This document shows, one piece after another, positions 11,361 through 22,901 of a stretch of DNA of 64,000 bases; within the stretch, counting starts at the first letter, position 1; each line of letters begins with the position of its first letter. A program made the translations under genes and the position numbers. Source of the stretch: Artemisia argyi (lineage: Eukaryota; Streptophyta; Magnoliopsida; Asterales; Asteraceae); NCBI GenBank assembly GCA_030686995.1, contig JARVZY010002414.1, forward strand, positions 1-64,000, written 5' to 3'. The notes beneath the pieces were generated by a model. It did no database searches. It saw only the letters and a program-made list of their open reading frames with translations, and had not been told where the DNA came from.

Positions 11361-11990
11361 ACACATTGACATGATGAATGATTAAAAGATTACTTATATT
11401 CAATGAAACATGAGAGAAAAGAGGGGTTGGAAACCCTTGAAATCTCTGGAAATTCGTCTCTAGGGTTTTGCACAAAGTTACACCACACTAATGAATGAAA
11501 ATTCCAAAACTATATATAGATTTTACAAGCTGACGGCGTCAAGTTATATGTCTTGAAGCCGTCAGAACGCCGCTCTTTAGGGTTTCGTATCGCCCAAACA
11601 AAGTTTTGACATCGTCACTTGTTAACTCTTCTAGGCCATCTCGTGTAGTCGCAAAGCCGGATGGCCTTAACACAAATGCACCTGACGCCGTTAGGTAGAA
11701 ATCTTCAATTTCTTTCTGGGGCGTCACATGTTAAAGTTCACCAATTCCATTCTTCAAGTGACGACGTCAGCATCAAAGCCTGACGCCGTCAGGTGTAAAT
11801 CCTGACTTTTCTTGATTTTCTTGTTTTCTTCATTCTAGAGCCTAAAAACGTCCATAAATGCTCCATATTCCAGAAATCATGTCCCAAGTACCTAAAATGA
11901 GAAAAGAAATGATTTAAGGCAATATTATAAATTCGTGGCTTAAATGACCCCCTAAAACGCATTAAATAAATCCTTATCAAAGAAAATGTC
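10739..11990 (-). mobile_element. Tat-like LTR (TGACGGCGTCA family), minus strand
   Basis: Read on the minus strand it matches 205-1150: palindromes, TATATATAG (about 11511-11520), the GTAACTTT/AAACCCTAG leader, and the phrase CTAATTCCGCCCACTCTTCC. Palindromes are at 11531-11541 and 11781-11791 (exact) and 11759-11769 (TGACGACGTCA), with decayed forms between. An A-run of more than 40 bases lies at about 11316-11359. Its U5 end is missing at the junction with the + strand LTR. The U3 start near 11983-11990 is approximate. Confidence 0.6.
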
Positions 11991-12019
11991 ATAACCGTAG
12001 AGAAACTCAGTGCTTTAAC

Positions 12020-15000
12020 TCGTGGCTTCTGGTGTATTATTCTAACTACTTGGAGGAAGTGGTCTCTTGATACTTGTGGTATGTATTACTTCAACTTTCA
12101 GTGGGAAGAAATACCAGCAGAATATTTGGAGAGTGAGATGATATTGCTTATCGACATCTTCTTACGAGCTGATATAATTTATAGTAAAGTGCTTCTGGTT
12201 AATGCTACATATACACAATGTTATGCTGATTCCGATGAGATCGCAACCATCAGGGGAGAGATATGTGGACATCAGGGACACACAACAAGTTCACGTGATC
12301 GGGCTTAATCATTTACTCCGGAGTTGATATCCGCATAGATGATCAGTGCTTCAACCTATTACCTTGGTGTTATCATTTCGACTTGTGTTGGGTACATGTG
12401 TACATTATGGACTGAGTTGTTATATGTAATATAACTGGAATGCATTTGGTGAAATGAAGATGTTGATATCTTGTTCCCCGAGTAGATAACTGCTCAAAAT
12501 CGCAAAGTAATGTGTACATCGGGGACGCACAACAGGGTCATGGGATCGGGCTTAATCATTTATTCCGGTATTGAGAACCGCAGAGATGATATGTGTTTCA
12601 TCTTGTTACTTCGCTGTTATCATTTACTTCAGGTTTTTTAGCTTCACACAATAAGAATGTTTGCATCAATTCAACTACTTGGGAGAAGTGGTCTCATGAA
12701 GATGATAATCGGTTTGAAGGGAAGCTACCAAAGCATCACATTGAGAAGGCACAAGTTCAGACGATTATTCAGGAGCCTCGAAAGCTTTGGTGGTGAAAGT
12801 TTAAGAGATGTTGACTACTGATTCCTACACATGCAAGACGATATCCTTATTTCGGTATTCATGTCATCATCTTCTTAAACTGAAAAAATATACTTTTTAT
12901 ATATCTTATACTTAGTTGTAAATAGAAATATATAAAACCTATAAAAACCATAAAAATCAGAAAATATATAAAATTTCCAAAAATATTCTTCTTCCGACAT
13001 GTCTCTCATATAATCGATATTATGTACGTCTCTAGAAATGTCATTCAATAATGGCACGGATTCATACATATGCTTGAGCGAGAGTTTTTTTTTCTATTTT
13101 AAAAATAAAATAATGTTTTTCTAAAACATGTTGTCTCTTAAAATTTCTTTCAAAATGGCTTGCTAGTACTTCAGATAGCAACCCGGTTTTCAGAATGGGG
13201 AAAGCACGTCGCCAAAAAGACGGTTGTTCCTCCCATTGGGTGATGTTCACACGGGCACAGATTACTTTATATCCGTGTATATTCGATTTAATGTACCTTT
13301 CAGTGCATTATTTCTTGATTAAGAAGAGAAGTCTTCTTTTACCAAAACAAATATTTTTCCATCTATGATTCTTCAGAAAAATATTTTGTATCTAAAATGG
13401 TGGTTTAAAACAAACATTTGAAAATCAATCAGTCTTAACCTTTTCATAAAATTTGCCACTCAATCTATGACAAAAGGTTTAAATTTTTCATTAAAATTTT
13501 AAATACAAATGGTCATAGATTGAGGGGGGGAGTGATTTCAAATTTTATTTTAGATCATCAAATGCTTTTCTTTGTTCGGTTCAAGTAATGAATAAAATTG
13601 TGATGTTATGGGTCAATATATGAATTTTTCATGAGTTTCTCGTTAAACTCCAAATCATTTATAAACTCATCATATCTGACACTAACATTCTCCCTCATTG
13701 ATTGAGGGGGAGCATCGAGATGTTCCATTATCAAAATATACATAAAATCAGACCATATTTTCTCCTAAGTTTGCTAACTTATTTAAATCAATTGTGATCA
13801 AAAATCTCAAAAGGTTTGAAATTTATGATCGGGGGAGAGAATGTGATTTAAATATGAAATCTAATAAAATGTGATCTTTTAGACTCAAGTGTAAAGCTCT
13901 TTCACATGTGCCAAACTCTTTCGTATAACGATTCATATATTGAGGGGGAGCGTATGGTTTATGATGGCAATTATGGAAGAATACCAAAGACCGACCATTG
14001 TATTTAATACGCTAGAGTTATAAAGATGATAGGGTTAGGTATTAGTTCCCATGATCCAGCCAGAACTGGAGGGATCTTCCCAGGGACAATCCTCTAGGTA
14101 GAGTAGAAGTCCTTAGGAAATATGAAAAAGGGAGAAAAGTGAGAATAAGATAAGAGTGCCAGCTGAGATGGAGCTAGTACTGGAACAAACCCAACAAGGT
14201 ACTAGTGATGAAGTCTCGGTAAGCGTTGAAGGGGTTGAAGAATTAAAAAGAAATGTTATCAGAAAGGGTGAAAAGAAATAGCCCTCCAAATATTCAACCT
14301 TAGGGCAGAAACCGGGTTCAATTTATACGTTGCGGGTGGTTACCAAGGTAAAACTGGCATTGAAGACAAGACGTCATGAACCCAGTGACGCACTGCACCA
14401 AACTTCCTAGCCACTCAAGTTCTCTTAAAAGAACTTGTTTCATTCTCACAGGGAACCCTACATAATCTATCGACCGCTCATTGCAAGCCATGTTGATATT
14501 GAAACAAGAGACACCTCTCCAGTCTCCGATTGCTAAATGAAATCGCACTATTGAGTCTAGAGCTAAGAGATCATCCATAAATCTCATTAGTACACACTTC
14601 CAATATGCTTACTATTTCATACACTGTGAAAAGTAAGAAAATATATATTAAAGAGTCCTATGCGTTATCCTTGTGGTAATTGCCAGAACATCCGAGTGAT
14701 ACATAAATAGTCACAATGAAGATGGAAATCCCTATTGAGTCAGCATCAAACAAGCTCTTGGTGGGTAACATGTGAGATCCTTCACGGATCAAACTTGTGA
14801 CAACTGGAAAGAAACGATGGGGTGATTCTCTTTTGAATCAAACTTGTTCCAGGAAATGAATTGACAGATACTTTTGGAAGACCTTCGATGTGCTTTATAA
14901 TTGATTTCAAGCACATCGACTGTGCATACTTTTTCAAAAAAAAGTATTTGACATAAAACTGATATTTCTCATAAAACTCTCGTCGTATTGCAAAATGTCT

Positions 15001-15190
15001 TTATCTAGCAATACGCGATTGTTTTTCAAAATCAATTTCCTCATTAATTGGTGAATCCTAAATTCACCGGTTCACTCACTTCATGTTGTCTACTTTGAGA
15101 CGCTTCGGTTTGAGAACGGCTAGTACAACTGTGAAACCCTGTCAAGGAAATTCTTTGGAATTCTTCCTGATCACAGGTTGTATTTATACT
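12020..15190 (+). repeat. Left arm of a large imperfect inverted repeat
   Basis: Much of this stretch pairs as reverse complement with 16070-19690 at roughly 80-85% by eye in the best parts. An example is GAAACCCTGTCAAGGA (about 15134) against TCCTTGACAGGGTTTC near 16115. It carries four polypurine-like motifs (TTGAGGGGG type near 13520, 13702, 13830 and 13941) and a short internal duplication (about 12230-12345 and 12475-12590). Multiple polypurine tracts before the 3' LTR are known for Sirevirus-type copia elements, and a copia LTR follows. I infer this arm is the 3' internal part of such an element. Confidence 0.6.
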
Positions 15191-15330
15191 CAGTAACGAA
15201 GAACCATGGTTCTTGCAACCCCATTCAATGAAAGTGAACAAAGACACTTTCATGTGTTTTATTGCTAACTGTTGTTTGCAGGAATACCCGACGGTTGCAG
15301 CTGATGGCAAATGAGATGTCAATTCATAAC
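14300..15330 (-). pseudogene. Unrecognised decayed reading frame in left arm
   Basis: Read on the minus strand, pieces of one ancestral frame appear: an FAIRREFYEKYQF segment (about 14965), IEGLPKVSVNSFPGTSLI (about 14840-14895) and RFMDDLLALDSIVRF (about 14545-14587), then LLRELEWL. The last 89 codons (14587-14318) are open. Stops and frameshifts interrupt the rest. The same peptides occur in the right arm. I do not recognise the family. An antisense ORF of a copia element or a captured gene are both possible. Confidence 0.45.
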
Positions 15331-15698
15331 CCCATGCTCACACTTCACGCTCACAATTAAAGAAATCACAAAAAGTGAAAGATACACAACAATGCTTCCG
15401 CAACTCTGATTCAAAGTTTCATGATCCAGAAAAGTGTGAGCATGCCGGTCTGATGGTCACATCTACACATGAAGGCAATGCTACAAAGGATGACTTGGAT
15501 ATTTATTGTGGCGAATGATCTCAAAGAATGCTCAAAGATCACATAATTCAACGAAACATCGGTCACATGGACATTGCTTGAAGAACAAAGATCAAAGACT
15601 TTGAAGAATCAAAGACTGCGAGCTAGGATATTAATTCATGTAATAGAATGAAAATATTCAAATCATATTTTTTGGGGTGACCTCCCTTAGGGGGAGAT
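15191..15698 (+). other. Copia 3' internal end with polypurine tract
   Basis: This forms part of the loop of the inverted repeat and has no gene. It ends with CCTTAGGGGGAGAT immediately before TGTTAGGAATA, the usual polypurine tract and LTR start of plant Ty1/copia elements. Confidence 0.6.
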
Positions 15699-16062
15699 TG
15701 TTAGGAATATAAATATTCATGAGAAAGACTCGGTCACCCCGAGTATAGATTAGCATTACGTAGCTCGCATTCTATTTAATATTTAGTTAGTACGTAGTTA
15801 GTTATCGTAGTTCTTGTGGAGTTGGGTCGGGTCTTTACCCACTGTCAGCTCACTCCACAACCCATGTAGGGGCGTTTTATCATAAAACTATATAAGCCCT
15901 CTCCTACCAAAGGACAGGGTTGGAACTTGCACTTCATCAATCTAACATTTCTTTCTTTCTCTCACTAGAAACTCTCCCATTTCTCTCTTTCTCTCTCTAA
16001 ATTTGATCCAAACCACAAAGACCATACATGTTTGATTATTGAGTAACCTACAACCACAGTTC
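15699..16062 (+). mobile_element. Ty1/copia 3' LTR
   Basis: It starts TGTTAGGAATATAAATATTC after a polypurine tract. It shares with the minus-strand LTR at 56245-56628 the segments GGTCACCCC, GTGGAGTTGGGT, GGGTCTTTACCCACT, CAGCTCACTCCACA and a TATATAAG-type TATA. The two are related but clearly diverged. The 3' end is uncertain (between about 16030 and 16062) and no TSD could be assigned. Confidence 0.75.
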
Positions 16063-16069
16063 CTCATTG

Positions 16070-19000
16070 ATCAGTATAAATATTGCCTGTGATTAGGAAG
16101 AATTTCAAAGAATCTCCTTGACAGGGTTTCGCAGCTGTACTAGCCATTCTCAAACCGGAGCGTCTCAAAGTAGACAACACGAAGTGAGTGAACCAGCGAC
16201 TTAGGATTCACTGATTAATGAGAAATTTATTTTGAACAACAATCGAGTATTTCTAGATAAAGAGTTTTTGCAATACGACGAAAGTTTTATGAGAAATATC
16301 AATTTTCAGTCAATAATAATTTAGTTTGAAAATTTATGCGCAGTCGATGTGCTCAAAAACAATTGTTGAGCACATTGAAGGTTTTCCAAAAGTATCTGTC
16401 AATTCATTTCCTGGAACAAGTTTGATTCAAATGCAAATCACCCCATCGCTTCTTTTCAGTTGTCACAAGTTTAATCCATGAAGGATCTTACATGTCACCC
16501 ACCAAGAGCTTGTTTGATGTTGGCACTAGAAGGATTTCCATCTTCATTGTGAATACTTATGTATCACTTGGATGTTTTGGCAATACCACAAGGATAATGC
16601 GTAGGATTCTTAAGATCTTACTTGTTTCCACAGTGTGTGAAATACAAGTGAATATTTAATTAGTGTCCTAATGAGATTTATTGATGATCTCTTGGCTCTA
16701 GACTCAATAGTGCGTTTTGATTTAGTGGTTGGAGGCTGGAGTAGACTTCCCTTTTTCAAGATCAACTAACTTGGAGTGAGAGAGTCAATAGTAATGAGTG
16801 AATCTCTGTGTGAATGAAACAAGAGTCTTTTGAGAGACCTTGAGTGGCTAAGGAGGGTTGTGCAACGTATCATTGGGTTCATGATACTTGTCTTCAATAT
16901 CAGCAATCAACTATGTTACTCTGACAGCATATGTATTGACCCGGTTTTTGCCTAATGTGTAAGCACGGCTTCTTTCTTTTCACCCTTTATCTTTACATTT
17001 CTTTTTCATTCTTCAACCCCTTCAGCGCTTACCAAGACTTCATCACTAGTACCTTGTTGGGTTTGTTCCAACACTAGCTCCATCTCAGTCGGCACTCTTC
17101 CCTTATTCTCACATTGCTCCTTTTTTAATCATACCTAAGGACTTCTACACTAACTAGTGGATTGTCCCTGGGTAGATCCCTCCGGCTCTGGCGGGATCAT
17201 GGAACCGAATACCTAACCCTACCATCCAATAAAGTAAATGCAAGATCGGTATTGTGGTAGTGTTCTCTCCGCCATAAAACCAATTGAAAATCAATTAAGG
17301 TGCTTGTGATATTTGATATCAAATCATTTGTACCTCAATTGCTTTTGATCTTTAAGAAATGCTCCCTTCAACATGTGCATCGATTAATCAAAATTGTTTA
17401 GCACATGGAGGGAGGAGTGACTGCTTGAGTCTTAAATGATCACTTTTTATCAAATTATAATATTATTTAAATCACATTTTCTCCCCTGATCGAAAATTTC
17501 AAACCTTTTGAGATTTGAGATCTCAATTGATTTAAATAAGTTAGAAAATTTGGGAGAAAATGTATCTGATTTATACAAGGCGAAAGTGGAACATATTAAT
17601 GCTCGCCCTCAAATTATGAGGGACTCTGTTATTGTCAGTTATGATGAGTTTATAAATGATTAGCAGTTTAACGTAAAACTCATGAAAAATTCATACACTG
17701 ACACATAACAACAAATGTTCATTCACTACTTATAATGTACAAAGTTTACCACATTTTGATGATATAAAATAAAATTTGAATTCACTCTCCCCTCAATCTA
17801 TGACACCGTTATCAACTAAAATTTTAATGAAAAATTTAAACCTTTTGTCATAGATTGAGCAACAAATTTTATGAAAAATTGAAGTCCAATTAATTTTCAA
17901 ATGCTATCTTCAACCACTATTTTAAACACAAATAATTTTCTAGAAGAATCATAAACGGAAAATTATTTGGATACAAAGAAGACTTCTCTTCTTAGACAAG
18001 AAATAATGCACTGAAGCGTACATTAAATTGAGGGTGCACAGATGTAAAGTAATCCATGCCCGTATGAACTTCACCCGTTGTTAGGAACATCCATCTTTTT
18101 GGCGACGTGCTTTCCTCATTTGGAAAAGCGGGTTGCATATCTAAAGTAATAGCAAGCCATTTAGGCATGTTTTGAAAACTTTTTGAACTTCTACTTAAAC
18201 TTCATTTAAAGACCCGTGTCATTTTTGAATGACATTTCTAGGACCGTAAATGTTATCGACGCCAGAAGACATGCTTTGAAAAACTATTTTTGGTATTTTC
18301 TATTTTTCAGATTTTTATGGTTTTTGTTTTTATATCTTTCTATTTACATTTAGGTATAATATATGTACAAAGGATATTTCAATTTAAGAAGATGTTGACA
18401 TGAATACCAAAAGGATATCGTTTTGCACGTTGTAGAAGTCAGTAGTCAACATCTCTAAACTTTCACCACCAAAGCTTTCGAGGCTCCTGGATAATCGTTT
18501 GAACTTGAGCCTTCCCACTGTGAAGCTTTGATAGATCAGCAACGTATCAACTCACGCTTGAATAGTTCTTCTCATCTTTCTTCCCGCTGAAGGCTAAACT
18601 AATGCGTACCATAAGTATCCAGAGACCACTTCCCCAAAGTAGTTGAAGTGATGCAATCAGTCTAATTGTATGAAGCTCAAAAACCCGAAGTACACACTCA
18701 ATCAATTTTATACCTCTTTTATCATCAGAAACTGTTTCTTACATCTCTTCCCCCACGTAGTTGGAATAATACACCAAAAGATACGAGTTAAAACACTGAT
18801 CTTCTCTGCAGTTATGACATTTGTCTTCCCAGAATAACTTCAATTAAGAAGAAGTATAAAGCTCATCGCGTGTACTCGTTGTGTGTTCAGATGTATGTCT
18901 CCTTCCCCTTTGCTGGTTTTGATACCTCAGAATCAGCACATTTCACGCACATATATTTGAAATCTTGTGAGAAGAACAAAATTGGCTCAAATGTATCATG

Positions 19001-19690
19001 TGAGAATCAACTTGCTGAAGAGCAATGTGAGCACATCTAATTAGAGATACACTCAGAATTTTCACTCTCCTCTAATTAGTGCTCTCCCCCAAACTGACAA
19101 CCTTTCAGATGAATGCCTTGAATATGAAGAAGTCTTTTGATAATTAAATGCATATCGTCATTAGTCTTCTAACACGCAGCAAAAAATGTAGAACAGACTG
19201 TAGACTCGACCTTCTTCAACGTTGTCCATTTGGGTAATAGAATATCAACATCTTCATCTCACCAACTGCATTCTAGTTATATTGCATATACCAAATCAGC
19301 CCGTGATGTACACATGAAATGATAACACAAAACTAACAAGTTGAACCACTAATCATCTTTAAATTGTTTCATAAAACATTAAGCCCGATCACGTGAACTT
19401 GTTGTGCATCCTTAGTGTACACACTTCTCTCCCCTGATGGTTACAATTAATCAGCCCGTGACACACACATGAAATGATAATACCAAAGTAACAAGTTGAA
19501 ACATTGATCATCTTTAATTTTGTTTCATAAGACATTAAACCCGATCACGTGAACTTGTTGTGCGTCTTTGGTGTACACATTTCTCTCCTCTAATGGTTAC
19601 GATTAATCGGAATCATCATAATGATGTATACGTGAAGCATTAGCTGGAAGCACTTTATCATTAATCATTTCATCCCGTGAGAAGATGTTG
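16070..19690 (-). repeat. Right arm of the large inverted repeat
   Basis: This is the reverse-complement counterpart of the left arm. It holds C-rich complements of polypurine motifs (near 17481, 17601, 17787) and two to three diverged tandem copies of a segment containing AACAAGTTCACGTGATC on the minus strand (near 19385-19560). Read on the minus strand it could be the 3' internal part of a second, oppositely oriented element of the same family. Its own polypurine tract and LTR are missing. Confidence 0.55.
16230..16900 (+). pseudogene. Same unrecognised reading frame in right arm
   Basis: Read on the + strand, FAIRRKFYEKYQF (near 16270-16308), IEGFPKVSVNSFPGTSLI (near 16376-16430), RFIDDLLALDSIVRFDL (near 16675-16725) and LLRDLEWL (near 16833-16857) match the left-arm peptides. 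Several stops and frame changes lie between them. The frame runs outward from the loop in both arms. Function unknown. Confidence 0.45.
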
Positions 19691-19979
19691 ATAAACCCAA
19701 AATCAATCAACAAGTAGTTTATATACCCTTTCCCTTCTCCCATTCAAAAATTGCATATGCTTGTTGCAATTTTTGATTGAATAAGTGAAACACAAAAATA
19801 TAATCGAATGTACATTGATCTACTTGATGATTGTACGAAAATGGGAAATGCATGAAGCTTGTTGATGAGAATGGTCATAAATAAGAAAATTTCACTTCTT
19901 CCCAAGATAAAGCGCACTGAAACGTACACCTTTCTTTTCTTTGAGGAATGGGGCCTGAAGTGTTATCTGCAGACGCCAT
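19691..19979 (+). other. No gene seen; decayed repeat
   Basis: Nothing codes convincingly here. Phrases near 19610-19700 reappear loosely near 21090-21160. Confidence 0.4.
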
Positions 19980-20500
19980 TTTGTTGACATTAAGGACCAA
20001 GGCTTGAACTGAATGTGTTCAAACATCATCTCTCTCTTTTCTACTTCTCTCTGCTAACTCATTAGCAACCCTATTATCATTCTGTTGGCTATTTGTCATG
20101 ACTACTGATGGAGAAAAAACCAATATGATGAACCTGAGACTGAAGTAAAATAACCCGAACTTGTAACTTAAGCTTGCACGAATATGTGACTAAGAGCGGT
20201 GTAGAGATTTCGTGCAACATCGAATCCCTAAGTACTCTATACTCTTCAACCAACCAACCATCAAGTATATGACTCACATCACCTCTTGACTATCGACAAC
20301 TACGTGTGAGTTGTGACACTGAGTACTACAACGTAACTCCTTAAAGTGATAATTATTTTTTGGTAATAGAAATGAAGAATCACCAAAATAACTAGATATT
20401 CAAGTCTTCGTCATTGCAAAGGTTAAAAGCTCGAGCAAGGATCTCAAAGAATCTTCATCCATCCAACCCCGATATCTTCAGATACTAAGTATACGTACCT
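19980..20500 (+). repeat. Direct repeat, copy 1
   Basis: It is diverged from but collinear with about 21200-21720: GGCTATTTGTCATGAC / GGCTATTGTTGTGACC, AAGTACTCTATACTC / AAGTACTCAATACTA, CACTGAGTACTACAACGTAA / CATTGAGTACTATAATGTAA. The spacing is about 1.23 kb. Confidence 0.6.
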
Positions 20501-21199
20501 GTGAATTTCACTTCAGCCTTAAATAAATAATAATGAGTTAACGCCTTAGTCATATCTTATGGTTTAAATGCCTAAATCTAGCCCTTTTTGATGTTTTGAA
20601 TGAACTTTGATAATGGTTTTATCCAGATCTTTGTCAAAAGCGCATATCCCTGTAAAACTTTGTTATAACCAAAATGCCATGAAGTATATCAAAAAAATCC
20701 AATACATGAAGTACACACTTTATCCCTTCTTCGAAGTTGAAACCATAGCACCAAAGTCAATTAAGCTCCGGAAATGCACTTTTCTTTCTCCAGAATAATT
20801 CCATGATCACGAGATTTTACAAATCTATGATTTAAACCAAGAAGTAGATTCTTTCGCGGGATTTTACAAAACCAAGAAGAAACCGTGAGACAATGATAAA
20901 TTGAATGTGTTAAGACAAATTTGGTTTTGGTGAATATCTGTTTGGGGGAACATGCAAGAGATCAGCAACAATTCTTCTTACATATATAGAATACTTCACA
21001 AATCATACTAAGTAAAGTAGTATAAACTACTTCCCCCTGGAGGTTGACCTTATATCATCAAAGTACACGTTTCTCCCCCATGATGGTTTCGAACATTCGA
21101 AAGCATCATTGACGTGTACAACCGTAAACACGTGAAGATATTGTCTGAAGCAAACATATTGAAAAATCATGAATGGCATTGAAGGACCTTAAATATTTT

Positions 21200-21720
21200 G
21201 CTTAGAGTGTAAAGTTTTACGGGGATATGGCGTCGAATTTCCCATTAGAATTGCTTATCACATTTCAACCTTTAAACCATTAGCTAACAAACCAACCTCG
21301 TATTCTGTCGGCTATTGTTGTGACCACTTGGTGAACTAAACCCGATATACCAGACTTGAAAATGAAGTAGAATTCCCCAAATTTGTTACTTAATCTTGCA
21401 CTATTGTTTGAAGAACTGTGTAGAGAATTTGTGCACCATGCAGATCTTTAAGTACTCAATACTATCCCGACAAAGTATGAGACTATCATCACCTCTTGCG
21501 AATATACACAAGGTCATCAGCGTGTGACATTGAGTACTATAATGTAACTTCTAAGTGATAGTTAACCAGATCTTCAACCATCCACCTCGATTGCTGGTAA
21601 CTAGATAAACCAAGTATTCAACTCAAATCTTAAGCACGAGCAAGTTCTCATTGAGAGTCATGCATCCAACCAACCCCAACTTCAAGATAAAATCAAATCA
21701 CGCCTTTGTGAAAGTCAACT
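21200..21720 (+). repeat. Direct repeat, copy 2
   Basis: Collinear partner of 19980-20500, roughly 75% alike by eye. No coding frame runs through either copy. Confidence 0.6.
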
Positions 21721-22424
21721 TCAATATCAAATGAGTGATAGCCGATCAACTCCGTAACCACTTTGACATACCAAGTCCAAATTCTCATCCATATTGACGT
21801 TTTAGTGAATCTTGATTAAGTTCTTGTACACAATACGCCCTAATTCTTTAGATACCCCCTGTTTCATGGATCGAACTAGGTTTTTTTGGTAAATTAGGGT
21901 TTGAAAACTAGGGTTTTGTATGTTGAGTTTTCCGTTCTTGTCAAAAATGCATAACTTCATGAAAATTTATAATGACAAAAATACCACTCTTTATGCCACA
22001 AATTATACCAAAATAAAGTGTATGAATTAACACACATTGGATAATATTTGTAGCCCACGTATTAACGAATTTCGGATCCAATATTTAACAAGCCCAATAC
22101 GCTTAGTAATAAAGAACCAATTCAATCCATACACCATTTAAGCACAAATCAGTCCAACCGTTTAAATACAAATTTTCATCCAAACAGAATTTAGCCATTC
22201 TCGGATTATAATATCTTCAGCCCAATATCAAATCTTAATTTAAATAATCCAAGCCCAAAAAGATTTATCTTTAAATTTTGGCTAAGTCCACTAGCAGCCC
22301 AACACCTTATTGCAAAAATTTTCAGTCAAAACACTTGTAACAGTGATATTACCCTAATTTACGCACTATAAAAGGCTACTACACAACACATCCCTAATTT
22401 CATGTAACCCTAATCCCATATCAC
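21721..22424 (+). other. Non-coding; possible TATA promoter
   Basis: No gene is present. CACTATAAAAGG (22365-22376) followed by CTACTACACAACAC resembles a TATA box and transcription start, but no transcript can be assigned. After removal of the nested insertion the sequence would continue at 54928. Confidence 0.3.
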
Positions 22425-22427
22425 TAA
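22425..22427 (+). repeat. Target-site duplication TAA (left)
   Basis: TAA precedes GGGTATGTTTG and recurs at 54928-54930 after the matching right terminus. A 3-bp TAA/TTA duplication is typical of PIF/Harbinger elements. Confidence 0.6.
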
Positions 22428-22901
22428 GGGTATGTTTGTTTCATTAAGATGTTTTAGGTCTGAATTTGACTACCACATCTTACTAGTAAGATGTGGCTAT
22501 AAAGTCTGAATCTGAATGAAATAATGTTGTTTGTTTTTCTATAATTGTCTGAATGACTTTAATTATCCGGTTTTTTAAATATTTATTCTATAGCAATGAA
22601 TAAGTAGCTTGAATGAATTAAACAAAAAGAATCATGGCCCAGGTGCATATCACAACTACTGAAAATAGTCGAATGAATTAACCAAAAATCTAAATTATAC
22701 CAATTCATCACAAAGTCATTCGGCCCAAAATTTATCTTGCATTCTCAGAACCCAAATAAAATATTTGATGTCAACTTACACCTTAAAACATACTAGCTAC
22801 TTGGCCCACACAAAAATGTATTTTAACCTAAACCTAATATCACATTACATACAACCTCCTAATTCCTAAATAAACGCCACACATATCCCTGTTGTAGCCA
22901 C
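22428..22901 (+). mobile_element. PIF/Harbinger-like TIR element, left part
   Basis: The terminus GGGTATGTTTGTTT pairs with the right terminus (GGCTGTGTTTGTTT read inward, 12 of 14 matching). Similarity continues inward, including TTGTTTGTTTTTCTAT on both sides. It is split at 22901 by the Athila-like element. Together with 54543-54927 the element is about 859 bp and non-coding, so it is a MITE or deletion derivative. Confidence 0.6.
22897..22901 (+). repeat. Target-site duplication GCCAC (left)
   Basis: GCCAC directly precedes the LTR terminus TGACTCC and recurs at 54538-54542 after the other LTR terminus. This proves that 22902-54537 is one insertion. Confidence 0.9.

Noticed and set aside
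22365..22376. TATA-like CACTATAAAAGG as promoter of a host gene continuing at 54928
   Set aside because: No coding exon could be found on the far side of the nested insertions, and the surrounding sequence may itself be retroelement leader.
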